This document shows positions 9,873 to 21,737 of a stretch of 64,000 bases of DNA, one piece after another. Made by a program: the position numbers and the translations under genes. This DNA is from Dioszegia crocea (Eukaryota; Basidiomycota; Tremellomycetes; Tremellales; Bulleribasidiaceae), in contig BCKK01000009.1 in the NCBI GenBank assembly GCA_001600615.1, positions 558,156 to 622,155 of the forward strand, in the 5' to 3' direction. Each line of letters begins with the position of its first letter. Within the stretch, counting starts at the first letter, position 1. The notes under the pieces are model-generated. The model was not told where the DNA came from. It saw only the letters and a program-made list of their open reading frames with translations, and made no database searches.

Positions 9873-10232
9873 ATGATCCTTCCTTCCGTATCTGCTCTCG
9901 CAGCGGCTTCGACGTTCACACCCTCCACGATCGCCGCGAACGGTACCTCCTTGGCAAGAAACTCGACTGCCACCGGGGTCTCCCAAGCCCCCAGCGTCTT
10001 TGCCACTTCGCAGCCCACGGTGGACTCACAAGCTCCCAGCTTCGTGCAGATCAAAGCCTCCAACAGTCAAGGCTCCGAATTTTCGTACGCCGACGAGAGG
10101 GATTCTCCTCAAGAGAAGTGGCAATTCGGCGAAGGCTCAATCGGAGAACAGACCTACGTCGTTATCGGTGGAATTTGCATGGCCATCGTTGGAGGGGAAC
10201 TGGTGGCGCTCTCCCTCCTGGCCAGAGCCTAG
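9873..10232 (+). CDS. Small Ser/Thr-rich single-TM protein, copy 2
   Basis: A single-exon gene of 119 residues. The N-terminus MILPSVSALAAASTF is weakly hydrophobic and could be a short signal sequence. The middle is Ser/Thr/Gln-rich with N-glycosylation-type NGT and NST sites. The C-terminus YVVIGGICMAIVGGELVALSLL forms one membrane span ending in RA. It matches copy 1 in layout and in PSVF and the VxGG...A..L pattern of the span. A type I surface protein is the best inference. No known domain was recognised. The gene is convergent with the ABCA transporter, 203 bp away. Confidence 0.6.
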   Translation: MILPSVSALAAASTFTPSTIAANGTSLARNSTATGVSQAPSVFATSQPTVDSQAPSFVQIKASNSQGSEFSYADERDSPQEKWQFGEGSIGEQTYVVIGGICMAIVGGELVALSLLARA

Positions 10233-10435
10233 TACTTCAGGTAGCGATATCCAGATCTGGGCCTTTTTATTCACGGTTTAGATTTAGCTTGCTGCTATCG
10301 CTCATGTATCCCCTTCTCCACCACTAGGCTTTTAATATGAGGGTGCATTTGCCAGACTAGGAGCACAACGATGGCGGTCTCTAGGCCGAGAGCACAAGTC
10401 TCCAGTTGTCATACACCCCCGCTCATGGCAGCGAA

Positions 10436-13400
10436 TCATTCCTTGTGACGTCGGAACAACTTGGCAAACCATGATGTTCCCGAATCCTGCCTGCTTTCCT
10501 CCTCTCGGACGTTGTGCGCCCTGACGATACTCAGGAAAGCAGTCTCGGTTGATGCCCTGAAAGGTTAGCTTGTAGGCAATATAATGCAAGGTAACGAAAC
10601 TCACTCATGTAGTGTCACGTCCACCCCCAATTCCCCCTTGACACCCTCCAGAACCCTCAACAATCTCCCCACCTCCTCTTCCCTAACTCCCGGAACGCTG
10701 ATTCTCGTCAACGTATCCAGACTCCTCTCAGCCTCCCCAAATCCTCGCTCATGCAGATAATCCAACACAGCCCCGACTTGCATCGCAGGTAGGTGAATCT
10801 CGTATGTCGCAAATCTGGATTTGAGGCTGGATGGAGTTCCGACCGCCAGCATTTTCGAAGCAATGATTCCGACTCGTGAGGATAAGGCGTCGACTTCTTC
10901 CATTGAGTGAGTAGTCATCACTACTGCGCGATCTTTCGTCAAGGCGGCCAGCTGAGTTTTATCAGCCATGATCCCTCTGACTATTGTCATCACTTACAGT
11001 GTTCCATGCTTCACGCTTTGAGAATGGGTCGACTCCACTCGAGAACTCATCAATGAGCACGACTGGTCTGTCGCCAATCAAAGCAATAGCTAGTCCAAGT
11101 TTCCGCTGGTTACCACCCGATAAGCTAGTGGCGAGCTGATCTGCCTTAGGCAAGAGACCAGCGGCGGCGAGCAAGGCGTAGATATCTTGCTTGAGGAGTT
11201 TACGGGGCACACCTTTCAGTCGACCGTACACCCAGAGATGTTGGCTGACTGTAACTGTCAGAGAGACTCGAAGCGTGGAGATGGGAAACATACCGGTCAA
11301 ATGCTGGTCGATCGTGTTCATCTGAGGACAAACACCCAATTGAGCCCTGGCGCCATTCCGAGAGTTGACGATGGAGTGTCCGGCCACATGGACATCACCA
11401 ACGGTAGGCAATTCCTGCGAATGTCAGCTATGACTCTTACCCAAACAAAGAACACTCACAACACCCCTGATCACAGCCAGAGTCGTGGTCTTTCCAGCTC
11501 CGTTTGGCCCAATTAACGCAAAGTTCACCCCCGTCTCCACACCAAACGAAACATCATTAACGGCCAATTGCTTGGCGCCGCCATAACGCTTCTTTAGACC
11601 GAGTACCTGGAGCATATCGGGCGCACCGGCCAGCAACCTTTCCTTCTCCTCGATAACGTCGGCCGAGCGGGTATCGTCCGGATCGTGATGGACCCCCTTG
11701 AGGCGAGAGCGGTACAGGAAAGCAGGGAGTGGTGATCCCGAGTCGACATAGACTAGAACGGCAAATGCGAAGAAGGCCTGAATGATCATGTAGAGGATCG
11801 GACCCCCGAATTGCATGATGTTGGAATATGGGTCATCGGAGTAGTCGCCGAGACCATCGCAGAGGAGATTGAACATGTTGACAGAGACCAGAATGGCTCG
11901 GACTGAGATGTAAGCTGACGGAGACGGGGTTCAATCTCGCTAAACTCACCTATACTGGGCACAGGGCAGATGAGTGAGATGGTGAAATGCGCGATTGTCA
12001 TATGGTACGCGGCGCTAGCGCTCAGGTCGTATGTCAAGATGAGCAGATATGAAGCCCTGCCTGTTCAGCTCATGATCTGGGAACTTCATCGAGTACCCCC
12101 TAGCTGACTCACAAGTAAAGCAAAAACATGATGACGTTTATGCCCGCCACCAGAGCCCAACTAGCAAGCGGGCTAGTGAGGAAGAGCGCAAACATGAAGC
12201 TGTAAAGCGTAGAGCTGATGCCGTAGATCAGGAGGCAGAACCAGACGTATCCGATACCATTGAATTGGGTGGTGGCAGTGGCGAAGATGATGGTGATGAT
12301 TGTAGATATGGTAATGATGGGTGGAAGTTCCCACAGTAGATGACCGAGCCAGAGTGCGACGGGAGATGCACCGTTACTGATCCCGTCAGCTGTTGTCTGC
12401 GAGCAGGACGTAATGATGTAGCTCACCTATACTGATTCGACCTGACGTTACTAGCCTTCTCTTGGGTGGGGTAGATGACGGCGAAAGCGGGCCATACGGC
12501 CATTCCGAGACCGCTAAGAAATATCAGCTGGACATCCTCTGCTGCATTACATGGAGAAAAAAGCTCACAAGAACCCGAGCCATTTGATAGCCAAGACTGT
12601 CGAGCTAAAGTCCGGCGCCGCCATGAATCTGAACGACAGATCGATCCTGAATAGCCGGTTCACCTGTCCAATACCCAAACCGGTAATGTTGGGTGGCGCA
12701 TACGTGTTGAGCAGTTGATTACTCAACAGATTGAGCACACTCTGGCCCTTCTGAAGGAAAGGGCTGGCCTCGTATGCCCATAACGAAGGTGTAGTAGCTG
12801 GGTTCGCAGGGAGGGAGATACCGCCATAGGAGATATTAGCTCCGATATCGCCGATGAGCGAAACGAATGACGCATTGTCATTGACTCGACGAACGATAGG
12901 TAGGACGGCTGGGAAGTCGGATAAGAGGCTCGAGGGGGCGATGACGACCGGGGAGAAGATCGCGGGATAAATAGAGTAAGGATAGGACAGTCGCTGAAGT
13001 CTTCGATTGTTAAGCACCAGGGCACAGGTCTGGACTCGACCGTACATGTATCCCAACGGGATTGTTGCGGCTGCAATCGTAACAATCAGGCCGATGAGCG
13101 GTAACACCCATGCCCGACGGAACACCATAAATCGCTTGGCAAAGATCGTCGTCGCATCGATTGGCGTAGCAAGGAACATGTTCCTTTTCCGACCTGGGGA
13201 CAAGGCAAGGAGGACGGGTGTGTTGGTAGGCTGGTAATCATTGGAAGCTTCGAGATCCTTATCCGAATCGATCGTCCGATCCGATTTGTCCATATCGACA
13301 TCTGCGCCATCGGAGGATGATTTGGAACTTTCAAGCGGCACCATCTCGATCTCCCCTTTGGGCCCAGGAGCAAGAGTGGCGAGAGTACCATTCGCACTAG

Positions 13401-16400
13401 GGCTGATCTCATCCTCCTTCTCCGCATTGAGATCAAGGAAGACCTGCTCCAACGTAGCTGAGTTGACCTGATATCGGATATCCCGACCTGATGCGCGTTG
13501 ACGTTCGAGCTGGCCGACCAGCCGGCGAATGGGTCCGTAATCGGTCGTACCGGTGAAATAAAGCTTTTTACCCTTCATTTCCCTCTCGATGAGCCCTGGT
13601 CCGAGGTCGCCTAGGTGGACAGCTGGACCTTCGGCGGGTACGTCGACTGACAGGACAAAGCCTTTGCCAATTTGTGTTTTCAGGCCGACGGGATCGTTGA
13701 GCGCGAGTAGCCGACCGGGTGCTTGGAGGATCGCGACGTGATCGCCTAGGTAGTCTGCCTCGTCCAAGACTGGATGTTCAGCTGTTTTTCTTCCTAGGGT
13801 CTAGCGGGAGAATCAGCTCAACAAGACTCACAGTGCGTTGTCAAAATAATCGTAGCAGTCCCCCTGTTCGCGCTGATCAATTTCCAAATAGCCCTTCGAC
13901 TGAGCGGATCAAGCCCACTAGTAATCTCATCGAGGAGCAACAAGTTACTTCCTCCAGCAAGGGCACAAGCGAGTTGAAGTTTCCGCTTTTGTCCACCTGA
14001 TAAGTTCTTAGAGTAGAATTTAACTTTGGGACCGAGGTCTGATCGCTGCAAGAGCTCGAGGTCCGTTTCGGATTGATGATGTGCTGAAGATGATTTGATT
14101 TCGCGCCAAAGGCGGACATGCTGTATTGTGAGCATACCGTAACTATACGCGCTCTGGACGGCAAGACTTACTTGTGTGCAAGTCAACTCATCCCAGAGGA
14201 CATCCTTTTGACTTGCAATACCCAAACATTGATCATCGGCATATCTGATTCGACCTCCAGTAGCGCTGATGAGTCTGGCGATAGTATGTAGCGTCGTTGA
14301 TTTAGCAGCTCCATTCCGACCTAGTAGACAGAAGATCTCTCCCTGTACTGTCAGCTAAGCATCCCGCATCGCCTTATCAAGCAGGAAGAGGTCTGACTTA
14401 CCCTTGGTACAGAGAATGACAGATCCTCAATAGCCGTAACATTCTTCTTCCGCTTGATCAAACCCAAAAAGCCACCCGTGTATACTTTCCGGATATGCTC
14501 GAGCTTAACCGCAGTGCCTTCTGGCATATCCTCCTGCGCCTCAACAGCCTTGCGCCCGAAGATCCTCCGCCAGAACCCAATATAGTCTGGAGGTCGGACA
14601 CCGTAGATTTTCGATTCGACGTAGGCTGCAACGAGGGGAAAGAGGAAGATGTCGACCTGTCCGGTCAGATGAAGCTGAATAAAAACTGGGACAAGACTTA
14701 CAATAGCGATGATCAAGAGCCAGGCAATAGCAGCGTCACCTTCTGGACTTGTACGGTTCAATCGGATTGCCTGTCGAGGATTGCTACGTTCCCAGCCTAC
14801 GAGAGATCGAGTCAAGAATGTGAAGAACATCGGTGGGAATAGGAACGTGAGGATCATTTGTAATCCGGGAGCGGTGATTTTCATAAAGACAGCGATGATG
14901 TTGAAGACGAGCGCGAGGAAAGTAGCTGAGAAACATCAGCTTGATACTCCTGGACAGAGGAAGTAGCTTACTGAAGATCGCAGCGAGAGTACTGGCATCT
15001 TTGAAGAATACCACGACTAGTTGTGCCCAACTGGCGAGGCCAAGACCGGTGACGATATACAGCCCAATCAGGAGGCCGAGGGATGTGCCTTTGAAGACGA
15101 ATACCTGTAGGATGATTGCGATGCCTATCCAGGCTGGGAGATATGCGCCTGATAGTGACAGGTGCCAAGATCTAGTACATGAGCTGTCAATCACTTGTGT
15201 GAGCGATCTGAAGACCAACATGAATCGAGCTGATCGTCTACATCCCATCGCTTCCAGATGCGAAGTGAGGAGACTTGAACGTTCAGAGGCGATACTTCCA
15301 GGCAGCTATGGTGTCAGTCACTTCTCCAAATTGTTGACTGTAGATCTGACTGACTTGATAGACGATACCCAAAAAGTCGAGAAAGAAGGCTAGAACGAGC
15401 AAATCTTTGATGCCTCCGAGGTAATCTGGATGTATAAGCTCTTTATCCACCACAAACGCGGCAAATCCTAGAGTAGCGTACTGATTCGGTTGATTTCCGA
15501 GAGCTCTTCTGCGGTCTGGATGGTATATTCCCAAGATTGCGGTGTTGGAGGCATGACGCCAGTAGACATGTTGATAAAGTTCTTTGATAGATCAGCTTTG
15601 CGACAATTCGCGTATCATTTGAGAGCGTGGTTGCGGAAGCTCACACTTTCAATAGCCCACTGGAGCGGCAACAATCGGCTCTGAACATCGTCTTTCGCAT
15701 GGTTCCATACATCCACATTCGAAAGGCCTACGTCGGCTCTCATGGTGTAGTTCTATCACATCAGCACGAGACTCCCCATGAAGAAGACATTAAGGTCTGG
15801 CTCAACCCACCAAAGCCTGATTGACAGGATCGATACCCGTAAATAGCACACCGGCAAAGCACTCGCTTCTCCCGTTGAAGTTAGTGGGACATTGTCTTTC
15901 AAGCAAGGCATTGTTGGCGACTCGCACGATATTTGCATCGGCACGATTGACAGTGATGAGAGCTCGTCGGAGGAGCTCTTCGGAAAGGGCAGCAGCGGTG
16001 GCGTTGTTGGTCGGGACGGTGTAGACTAGCTTGAAGCCGTTGAGCGATGGGGATAAGGGCTGGAGTGGGGCTATATATCCTGGTCCAAGCTATGAAATCA
16101 GTGAACATCGGTAGTAGTGACAGAGGAGGATAGATTTACGACACCGATGAATGAGAAGAAATTCTGTGACTTGTCAGCCTTATTCTCTTGCTTGATCATG
16201 GAGGGCCGTAGACAACACTCACTTGAGCATTGGCAAAGAAAGCGGCATATCCAAGGGGCAGAATCAGACAGCGGATGAGGTTGATATAGCGATAGTACCA
16301 CAGAATAGTCCTACATCGGATCAGCTCATCCCCTCCTCCTGCCCGGCAAAGATCTTGGCCGTATCGGTGCAGTTGCTTCATTCGCGAAAGCTCTCTATCC

Positions 16401-16496
16401 TGCTTGCGACCGACTTTGACCAAGGACTGACCAGTTCTTCCTACACAGAGCGGCAAATTGGCGCCAGAAAGAACCAGTCTTTGGCCGCTGGGACAT
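10436..16496 (-). CDS. Full-length ABCA-type ABC transporter
   Basis: A polytopic ATP-driven transporter of the ABCA subfamily, typically lipid-linked, in plasma or internal membranes. Many exons run from the ATG at 16494-16496 (MSQRPKTGSFWRQFAALCRK) to the stop at 10436-10438. Order: first membrane helix with a large cysteine-containing exoplasmic loop (about 15800-16300), membrane helices (14400-15600), NBD1 (13500-14460), second membrane domain (11760-13200) and NBD2 (10440-11640). NBD1 has GRNGAAKST as Walker A, LSGGQKRK as signature and LLLLDEITSGLDP as Walker B. NBD2 has GPNGAGKTTT, LSGGNQRK and VVLIDEFSSGVDP. The last exon must be read in the frame ASTETAFLSIVRAHN...FRRHKE-stop. NBD1 Walker A lacks the second glycine. 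A relic of the last exon lies at 9336-9418. The gene is divergent from a CDK11-like kinase, sharing about 500 bp of promoter. Confidence 0.9.
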
Positions 16497-16990
16497 GGTG
16501 CCAGAAGCTCGGCGAGGTGGCGGCCGGGCGGAGTGGAGTACTTTCCGGCGGAAAGCGGATTTTTTGGCGGAGTGCCGGAAGATAAGGATGACTTTTTAGA
16601 TGTACAACGCCATGAGGATCTTTACTATAGATACAAATGTCAGATTATCAGTAGATGTACAACGAGGACTCGCAGTCGTCGTATGACTGCGAAAGCTATC
16701 TACACAAGAAATGCTGAGCCAGAGTGAGAGAAGTTGCGATCGACATCATCGGTTCGCCGATGCCGAGGTTTCGGAAATAACGTAATGCAGGTTTTGCCGG
16801 GGTTTTAGCGGGCAGAGCTAATTTATGGTGGGCAGCTGTTTGGCAGCTGTGAGCTGCTGTCTGATAGCTTTGTGTCCAATCATTACCATCACTACGCTTC
16901 ACTGGAGGCTATTACCCTCGACATCAGACACGACAAGACCAGCCATCGAATAGCGCTTTTGGATCTGTCCAAAAATCTACTCGGCCGGTC
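16497..16990. other. Divergent promoter between ABCA transporter and CDK11-like kinase
   Basis: About 490 bp separates two opposite start codons. It contains GC-rich CCGG/GCCGG-type words near 16500-16580 and a stretch of AGCTGTTTGGCAGCTGTGAGCTGCTG repeats (only described here, 16836-16861). No gene was seen. Confidence 0.5.
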
Positions 16991-18780
16991 ATGAATGAGC
17001 CGAACGAAGCAGGGCCTTCGGTCAATTCCAATCCACCTTCACCTCGAGTCAACGAAGACTTGCCCAATACAGGCATCAAACGGCGAGTCGTCAAGGCTCG
17101 AAAGATCCGACGACCGGATGATGTGTCGTTGAGCATGGACGGTGAGGCGTCGGATACGCCGAGCGGAGCTGGACGGAAGGATGATCCTGCTCCAGCGGGT
17201 CCCTCGCGGTCACGGTCAAGGTCCCCGCCCCGGTCCAAAGAGGATGATCCGCAGAGTGTAAATCGCCAACGATCAATATCGCCAAGACCCGAAATCCCAA
17301 AAGAAACACCTCAACATCCACCCAAACCCTCTGCCCCCACCGTCCCCCTTCCACGCATAGCTCGCAGATCCCACCTTACCCCCTCTCGCGCCTCGCATCC
17401 ACCTTTACTCCCCTGCCGCTCCGTCTACTCCTATACACGCTTAAATCATATCGAGGAAGGCACGTATGGCGTGGTCTTTCGTGCTCGGTGTAATGATACC
17501 AACCAGATTTTCGCGTTGAAGAAGTTGAAGCTGGAGGAGGAAAAACAGGGGTTTCCGATTACGAGTCTGAGGGAGATTATGGCGTTGATGGTGGCTGGGG
17601 ATCATCCGAACGTGGTGGGAATTAGAGAGATTGTCGTGGGCGAGACGTTGAATCAGTGAGTTGGTTTGTCATGGGCAACGGGGATAGGCTTGGCCGAATG
17701 GAGACGTGTCTGGCCGGACCGTCTGGCTACTACCTATACAAGCCACACGCTGATATTTCCAGAATCTTCATCGTTATGCCATTCATAGAGCACGACCTCA
17801 AAACCCTCCTAACCGACATGCCTCATCCATTCCTCCAATCCGAAATCAAAACATTGATGATACAACTATTATCAGGCGTAGCATACTGCCATTCTAACTG
17901 GATTGTAAGTTCTCGTCTCCTCCAGTACATTCCAAGACTCGTGCTTACACACAGCTTCATCGCGATCTCAAAACTTCAAATCTCCTCCTGACCAACCGAG
18001 GCCAATTACGAATAGCCGACTTTGGTCTCGCGCGGAAATTTGGCGATCCCCTCCCACCCATGACTCAGCTAGTGGTCACGCTGTGGTATCGCGCGCCAGA
18101 ACTCTTACTGGGTGCGAAAGAATATACCACTGCTGTCGATCTTTGGTCTGTGGGTTGTATATTTGGAGAATTGTTGGGTGGAGAAGCGATGATGCAGGGT
18201 CGTGGAGAGATTGATCAGATTACTAAAGTAAGTTTCCCCGAACTTTGAGAGTAGGATAGTCCGCTAATGATCAGATCTTCAATCTCCTGGGTCAACCCAA
18301 TGATGATGTTTGGCCGGGATATTCTGCTTTGCCATTGACGAAGAGTTTGAACCCGATCGGATCACCGTGAGTCCCCCAGGCTGGCGGTCTTTGAAGATCG
18401 ACCGCTAATCTTTGAGCAGCTTTTCCGTCCTTCGCCAGCGCTTCAAACAACTCTCTTCATCAGGTCACAACCTCCTCGCCGGTTTGTTGATGTATAACCC
18501 CGACCGCCGCCTTTCAGCCGAAGAAGCAGGCAAGCACGCGTACTTTGAGTAAGTTTTGCATTTCCTCGTTTTGCATTTCCTCGCAAAGTAGACAGCAATA
18601 AGTAGCATCGAAGCTGATGCCACCAGTGAAAACCCCCTACCTAAACATCCCGACCTATTCGCCTCGTTCCCCTCTGTCGCAGCGGGTGAGCGTCGACACC
18701 GGATGTTGAAGAGCCCACCGGCGCCGGTCAATGCGCACAGGATCGAGGATGACGGGATGGATTTGGAGAGCTTTGTGTGA
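16991..18780 (+). CDS. CDK11: PITSLRE protein kinase (CDK11-like)
   Basis: A cyclin-dependent kinase of the CDK11 (PITSLRE) type, linked in other eukaryotes to transcription and pre-mRNA splicing. Six exons (16991-17655, 17763-17904, 17955-18227, 18275-18366, 18420-18548, 18627-18780) give 484 residues. The ~150-residue N-terminus is disordered and RS/SP-rich. The kinase domain shows [23 protein letters not shown], the literal PITSLRE helix, [36 protein letters not shown] and the C-lobe [17 protein letters not shown]. The T-loop reads [14 protein letters not shown], with the TQ position equivalent to the usual activation loop. Introns have the local CTGAT/CTAAT signals. The tail has [15 protein letters not shown] as in CDK11 orthologues. 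Confidence 0.92.
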
Positions 18781-19385
18781 GGTATGATAAGGAGACGGAG
18801 TGGTTGTGTAATGGGAGGCTTTGTTGATGTGATGATCCGTACTGTCGAGCTAGGCATATGGCTCGGTGCTTTGGTCTGTATCAACCGGCCCTACTGCCTG
18901 GATGTGATACTCCCTCCATAGTCGGGGACTGCAGCGCGCACTATTGAATTGCAGTCACTCTGCAGTCTGCCACTGGCACATTGCTGGGATTCCGCCACTC
19001 ATAAATCCAGGCACGGAATCGCGGAGCCCCTCTGGGGCCCCACCCCGGCCAAACCCGAAGCGCCATCCGTCTCGTGACCATGTCCCCCCCAGATGTCGCA
19101 GTTTCCGCCTAGATCATTCGGGGAAAGGGATCTACCCAAGGAGGCTAAGGTTGTTGCGGAGGAGGGAAGGCCGCGGAAGTAAGGAGGTGATTGGATATGG
19201 GGTCATGTGCAGGGTAGGGTCAGACCGGGGGTATAAATGCCCGGTTGGGGATAGGATGCATTCACCTTTTGTACTTCACACTTGTAACTTGGCCATATAC
19301 CATACATCAAGGCCTGACACTACACACAAAGCACCTCGTCCTCATACAACTTATATATCGATAGACTGAATTACTCCTGCCCAAG
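18781..19385. other. Intergenic with Stf2/HABP4-like gene promoter
   Basis: Contains several C4T/AG4-type words (stress-response-element-like, e.g. CCCCT near 19027) and a TATAAA at 19232-19237, then a CT/CA-rich leader. The stress link is inference from motif content. No coding sequence was seen. Confidence 0.4.
19232..19237 (+). promoter_or_regulatory. TATA box of the Stf2/HABP4-like gene
   Basis: TATAAA about 150 bp upstream of the ATG at 19386, in a GC-rich surround. Confidence 0.5.
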
Positions 19386-20479
19386 ATGACTAGGACTGAG
19401 GTATGTCCTGAGCCTGTTCCTTTTGCAGTACGGTCGGGCGGGAGCGGAAGTGGATCAATTGGCTGACGGTTGTCTTCTCCACTGCCCATCTGCCCTCATT
19501 TCTCTCGTCTAAACATCCTTCCATCCTGCCCTCTTTTCCTCTACATCAACATCGTCCCCTTGCCCCCTCCCTCATCATTATTCGGCTGCCTACCTCGGTC
19601 AACCCGCGCTGTGCCTCTCCCACACGCCCTCCGCCCTACGCTCGTGCCGATGTCCACTAATACTCTCCTCCCCCTTATAACCGTGTCTACACACCCCGCC
19701 GCTTCTCATCTCGCCTATTTGACACCACCACCGATTATACACGCCATCACACCTCCCGGCGCTCCCTAACCTCTTCTTGCAACAGCGTAACCAATACCCC
19801 GCAGCCCTGCTTAAAGACAAGCACTCCCGCTCCGGCCTGACCAAGTCGGACACTCAGCACAAACAAGGTGCAGGCGCGCACAATTGGGGCTCCATCAGGC
19901 AAGAGGGTGACTACGAGAATCAGGCGCAGGCCGATGCGGCGGGCGACGAGGGGATGTTTGACATGGAGGCTGAAGAGGGTGTTGGCGCTTTGCCTTCTAC
20001 CCCTAAGAAGATGCAGGCGCAGGATGATGAAGAGGGCATGGCAGTTGCGGCCAACAAGGACTTTATGAAGGACGCCATTGCGACCAGCCCGACGGACTCG
20101 ATGGCCAGCCTCGACTCCAATGTGCAGGTCAACAAGGACGAGGCTGGCAATTCTGGCGCTGGCGGGATGAAGGGTAGGAGGATGAGTAACGTTAGTGATG
20201 AGGAGAGGGAGAGGGCTAGGGTTTATAGGGAGGGCGTCATGGCTCAGGGTGGTGAGTTGGTTGTTCTTGCCTCGACCCCTCGTTTCGATCGCCTCTACAG
20301 TTCGAGCTCCGCCTTCTGATGTCTGCTCTTCATCCAGTTGGAGACATCGCTAATGCCCAGGCCCCGTCAATCTCGCCAACATCGCCCGAACTTCCTTCGG
20401 CGTCGCCTCCCCTCCGAGCGGAAACGGCTTTGCGGGCATGGCCGGGACTTCCCCTACCAAGAGCAAGACTTTCGCTTAG
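19386..20479 (+). CDS. Small hydrophilic Stf2/TMA10-HABP4-like protein
   Basis: Three exons (19386-19400, 19786-20251, 20361-20479) give 199 residues. The N-terminus starts MTRTE and is followed by a basic region with KHSRSGLTKSDTQHKQGAGA and HNWGS. This matches the yeast Stf2/TMA10 pattern (MTRT...KKQGSGKGNWG) in the HABP4/PAI-RBP1 family, proteins found with ribosomes, RNA or F1Fo-ATPase and induced by stress. The C-terminal half is acidic, then ends PVNLANIARTSFGVASPPSG...KSKTFA. Reading through the last intron would end at 20319 instead, but the spliced frame gives the coherent tail. The first exon codes only five residues and its intron (385 nt) is far longer than others here, perhaps holding regulatory sequence. 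Family is likely, exact role uncertain. Confidence 0.78.
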
Positions 20480-20873
20480 GCGAAATGTAGCATGCGGTCA
20501 GTCGAATCTCCCTGGTCGTTGTTTTGCCAAAGCTGATTTACCCAGTGCAACGCAAATGAGGCTTAAGGCAAGAAAACACAGTGTATTGTATCGAAAGAGT
20601 ATGGGCGATTTCTTGTATATGCTGAAGGTCAAATATGTAAGCTAGAAAGAAGTAAAGAAATGTGAATATGCAGTCTTGACGTGATCTTCATGGGGATGTC
20701 GTCTTGTTACAGACCATGTCTGAGGGGACCTGTGCAGATTAAGCTCGTCAGATGAGTCACCAGATCTGGATTTCGGGATTCGGCCTGTGCACGGCTGCCT
20801 CGTACTTTATACATTTCAGCCTGATACGCTAGTCCAACGTATCCCCGTTCCCCAGACATGCTGCGTTCACAAG
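20480..20873. other. Convergent intergenic region
   Basis: Separates the Stf2-like gene from the LSM7 stop. Moderately AT-rich around 20560-20660, as expected for 3' UTRs. Nothing else was recognised. Confidence 0.5.
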
Positions 20874-21505
20874 TTATGTGAAGGGGTTCTCAATCTCTGT
20901 TACATCAGCTCCATATCACACATCCGTGAGCTCGTAAACTGACCTGCCGAACCGTCCGTTGGGCTTATCAAAACCACGTTAGGTCCTCTAAGCACCACCA
21001 GTCCTAGACTTCTAGGTTGTTGTAGGCCGTCTACGTGATCAGCTCTTTCTTGATTTCCACGAAGGAACGGTCCAAGGGAACTCACTCTCGTACTCCTCCA
21101 CAACTTCATCCATGACAAGGTTCATCAACTGGTCGTATCCCTTTAATATACCGGTGACTGAATAATCAGCGCACAGTCTCAGAGACTCCAGCAGCCTATC
21201 CCAATGTCTACTCAATATCGGTCACACTCGCCATCACAACTTTCAACCAAGCGATAGAATCCAAAACTCACCCTCTCGTCCGCCCATAAATTTCACCTTC
21301 AATTGCTTGTCCACATACTGCGCCAAGCTCAATATACTCTCCCTCTTCTTCTTCTCTCCTGCATCACGTCCACCCGGTCCTCCTCCGCGCGAAGGTCCAC
21401 CACCACCTCGATTAGGAGGTCCGCCTCTGCCTCCCTGTATCGTCAGCTTGGCTTCTAGGTACATGAGACCATGATTAAGGCAGATAAGCTTACTCTGGAT
21501 GCCAT
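20874..21505 (-). CDS. LSM7: U6 snRNA-associated Sm-like protein LSm7
   Basis: A subunit of the Lsm1-7 (cytoplasmic mRNA decay) and Lsm2-8 (nuclear U6 snRNP) rings. Five exons (21494-21505, 21272-21434, 21086-21157, 20944-21030, 20874-20896) join to 118 residues. After an unusual Gly/Arg-rich N-terminal tract (RGG-like, about residues 5-30) comes the Sm1 motif ILSLAQYVDKQLKVKFMGGR, VTGILKGYDQLMNLVMDEVV, and the Sm2 motif LGLVVLRGPNVVLISPTDG, ending EIENPFT. The tail and motifs match LSm7 rather than other Lsm paralogues. It is divergent from SRP68 across 232 bp. The RGG-like extension is longer than in animal LSm7. Confidence 0.93.
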
Positions 21506-21737
21506 TTTGTTAGCTGTAGGTGGGAGAAGGGATGTAGGGCCGCAGCGGTGAATGTATGCAAGTATGGACAGTGCTTTGGCCTTTGGTGGAGGACAGTAGG
21601 GTGTGGGGAATGCTGGGATAAAATGAATAAACCCCGACCTGGGATATTCTTGTCCACCCAATACCGCTCTGCCCATGCATACAGGTCCTGCTATAGCATC
21701 CATCAGCTTAGCTATCCGTGACAGCACTATCGCAGTC

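Noticed and set aside
10332..10604. Minus-strand frame continuing the ABC transporter last exon in an alternative phase
   Set aside because: The correct phase after the final intron reads ASTETAFLSIVRAHN, the expected ABCA end; the other phase gives an unrelated, Cys/Arg-rich peptide.
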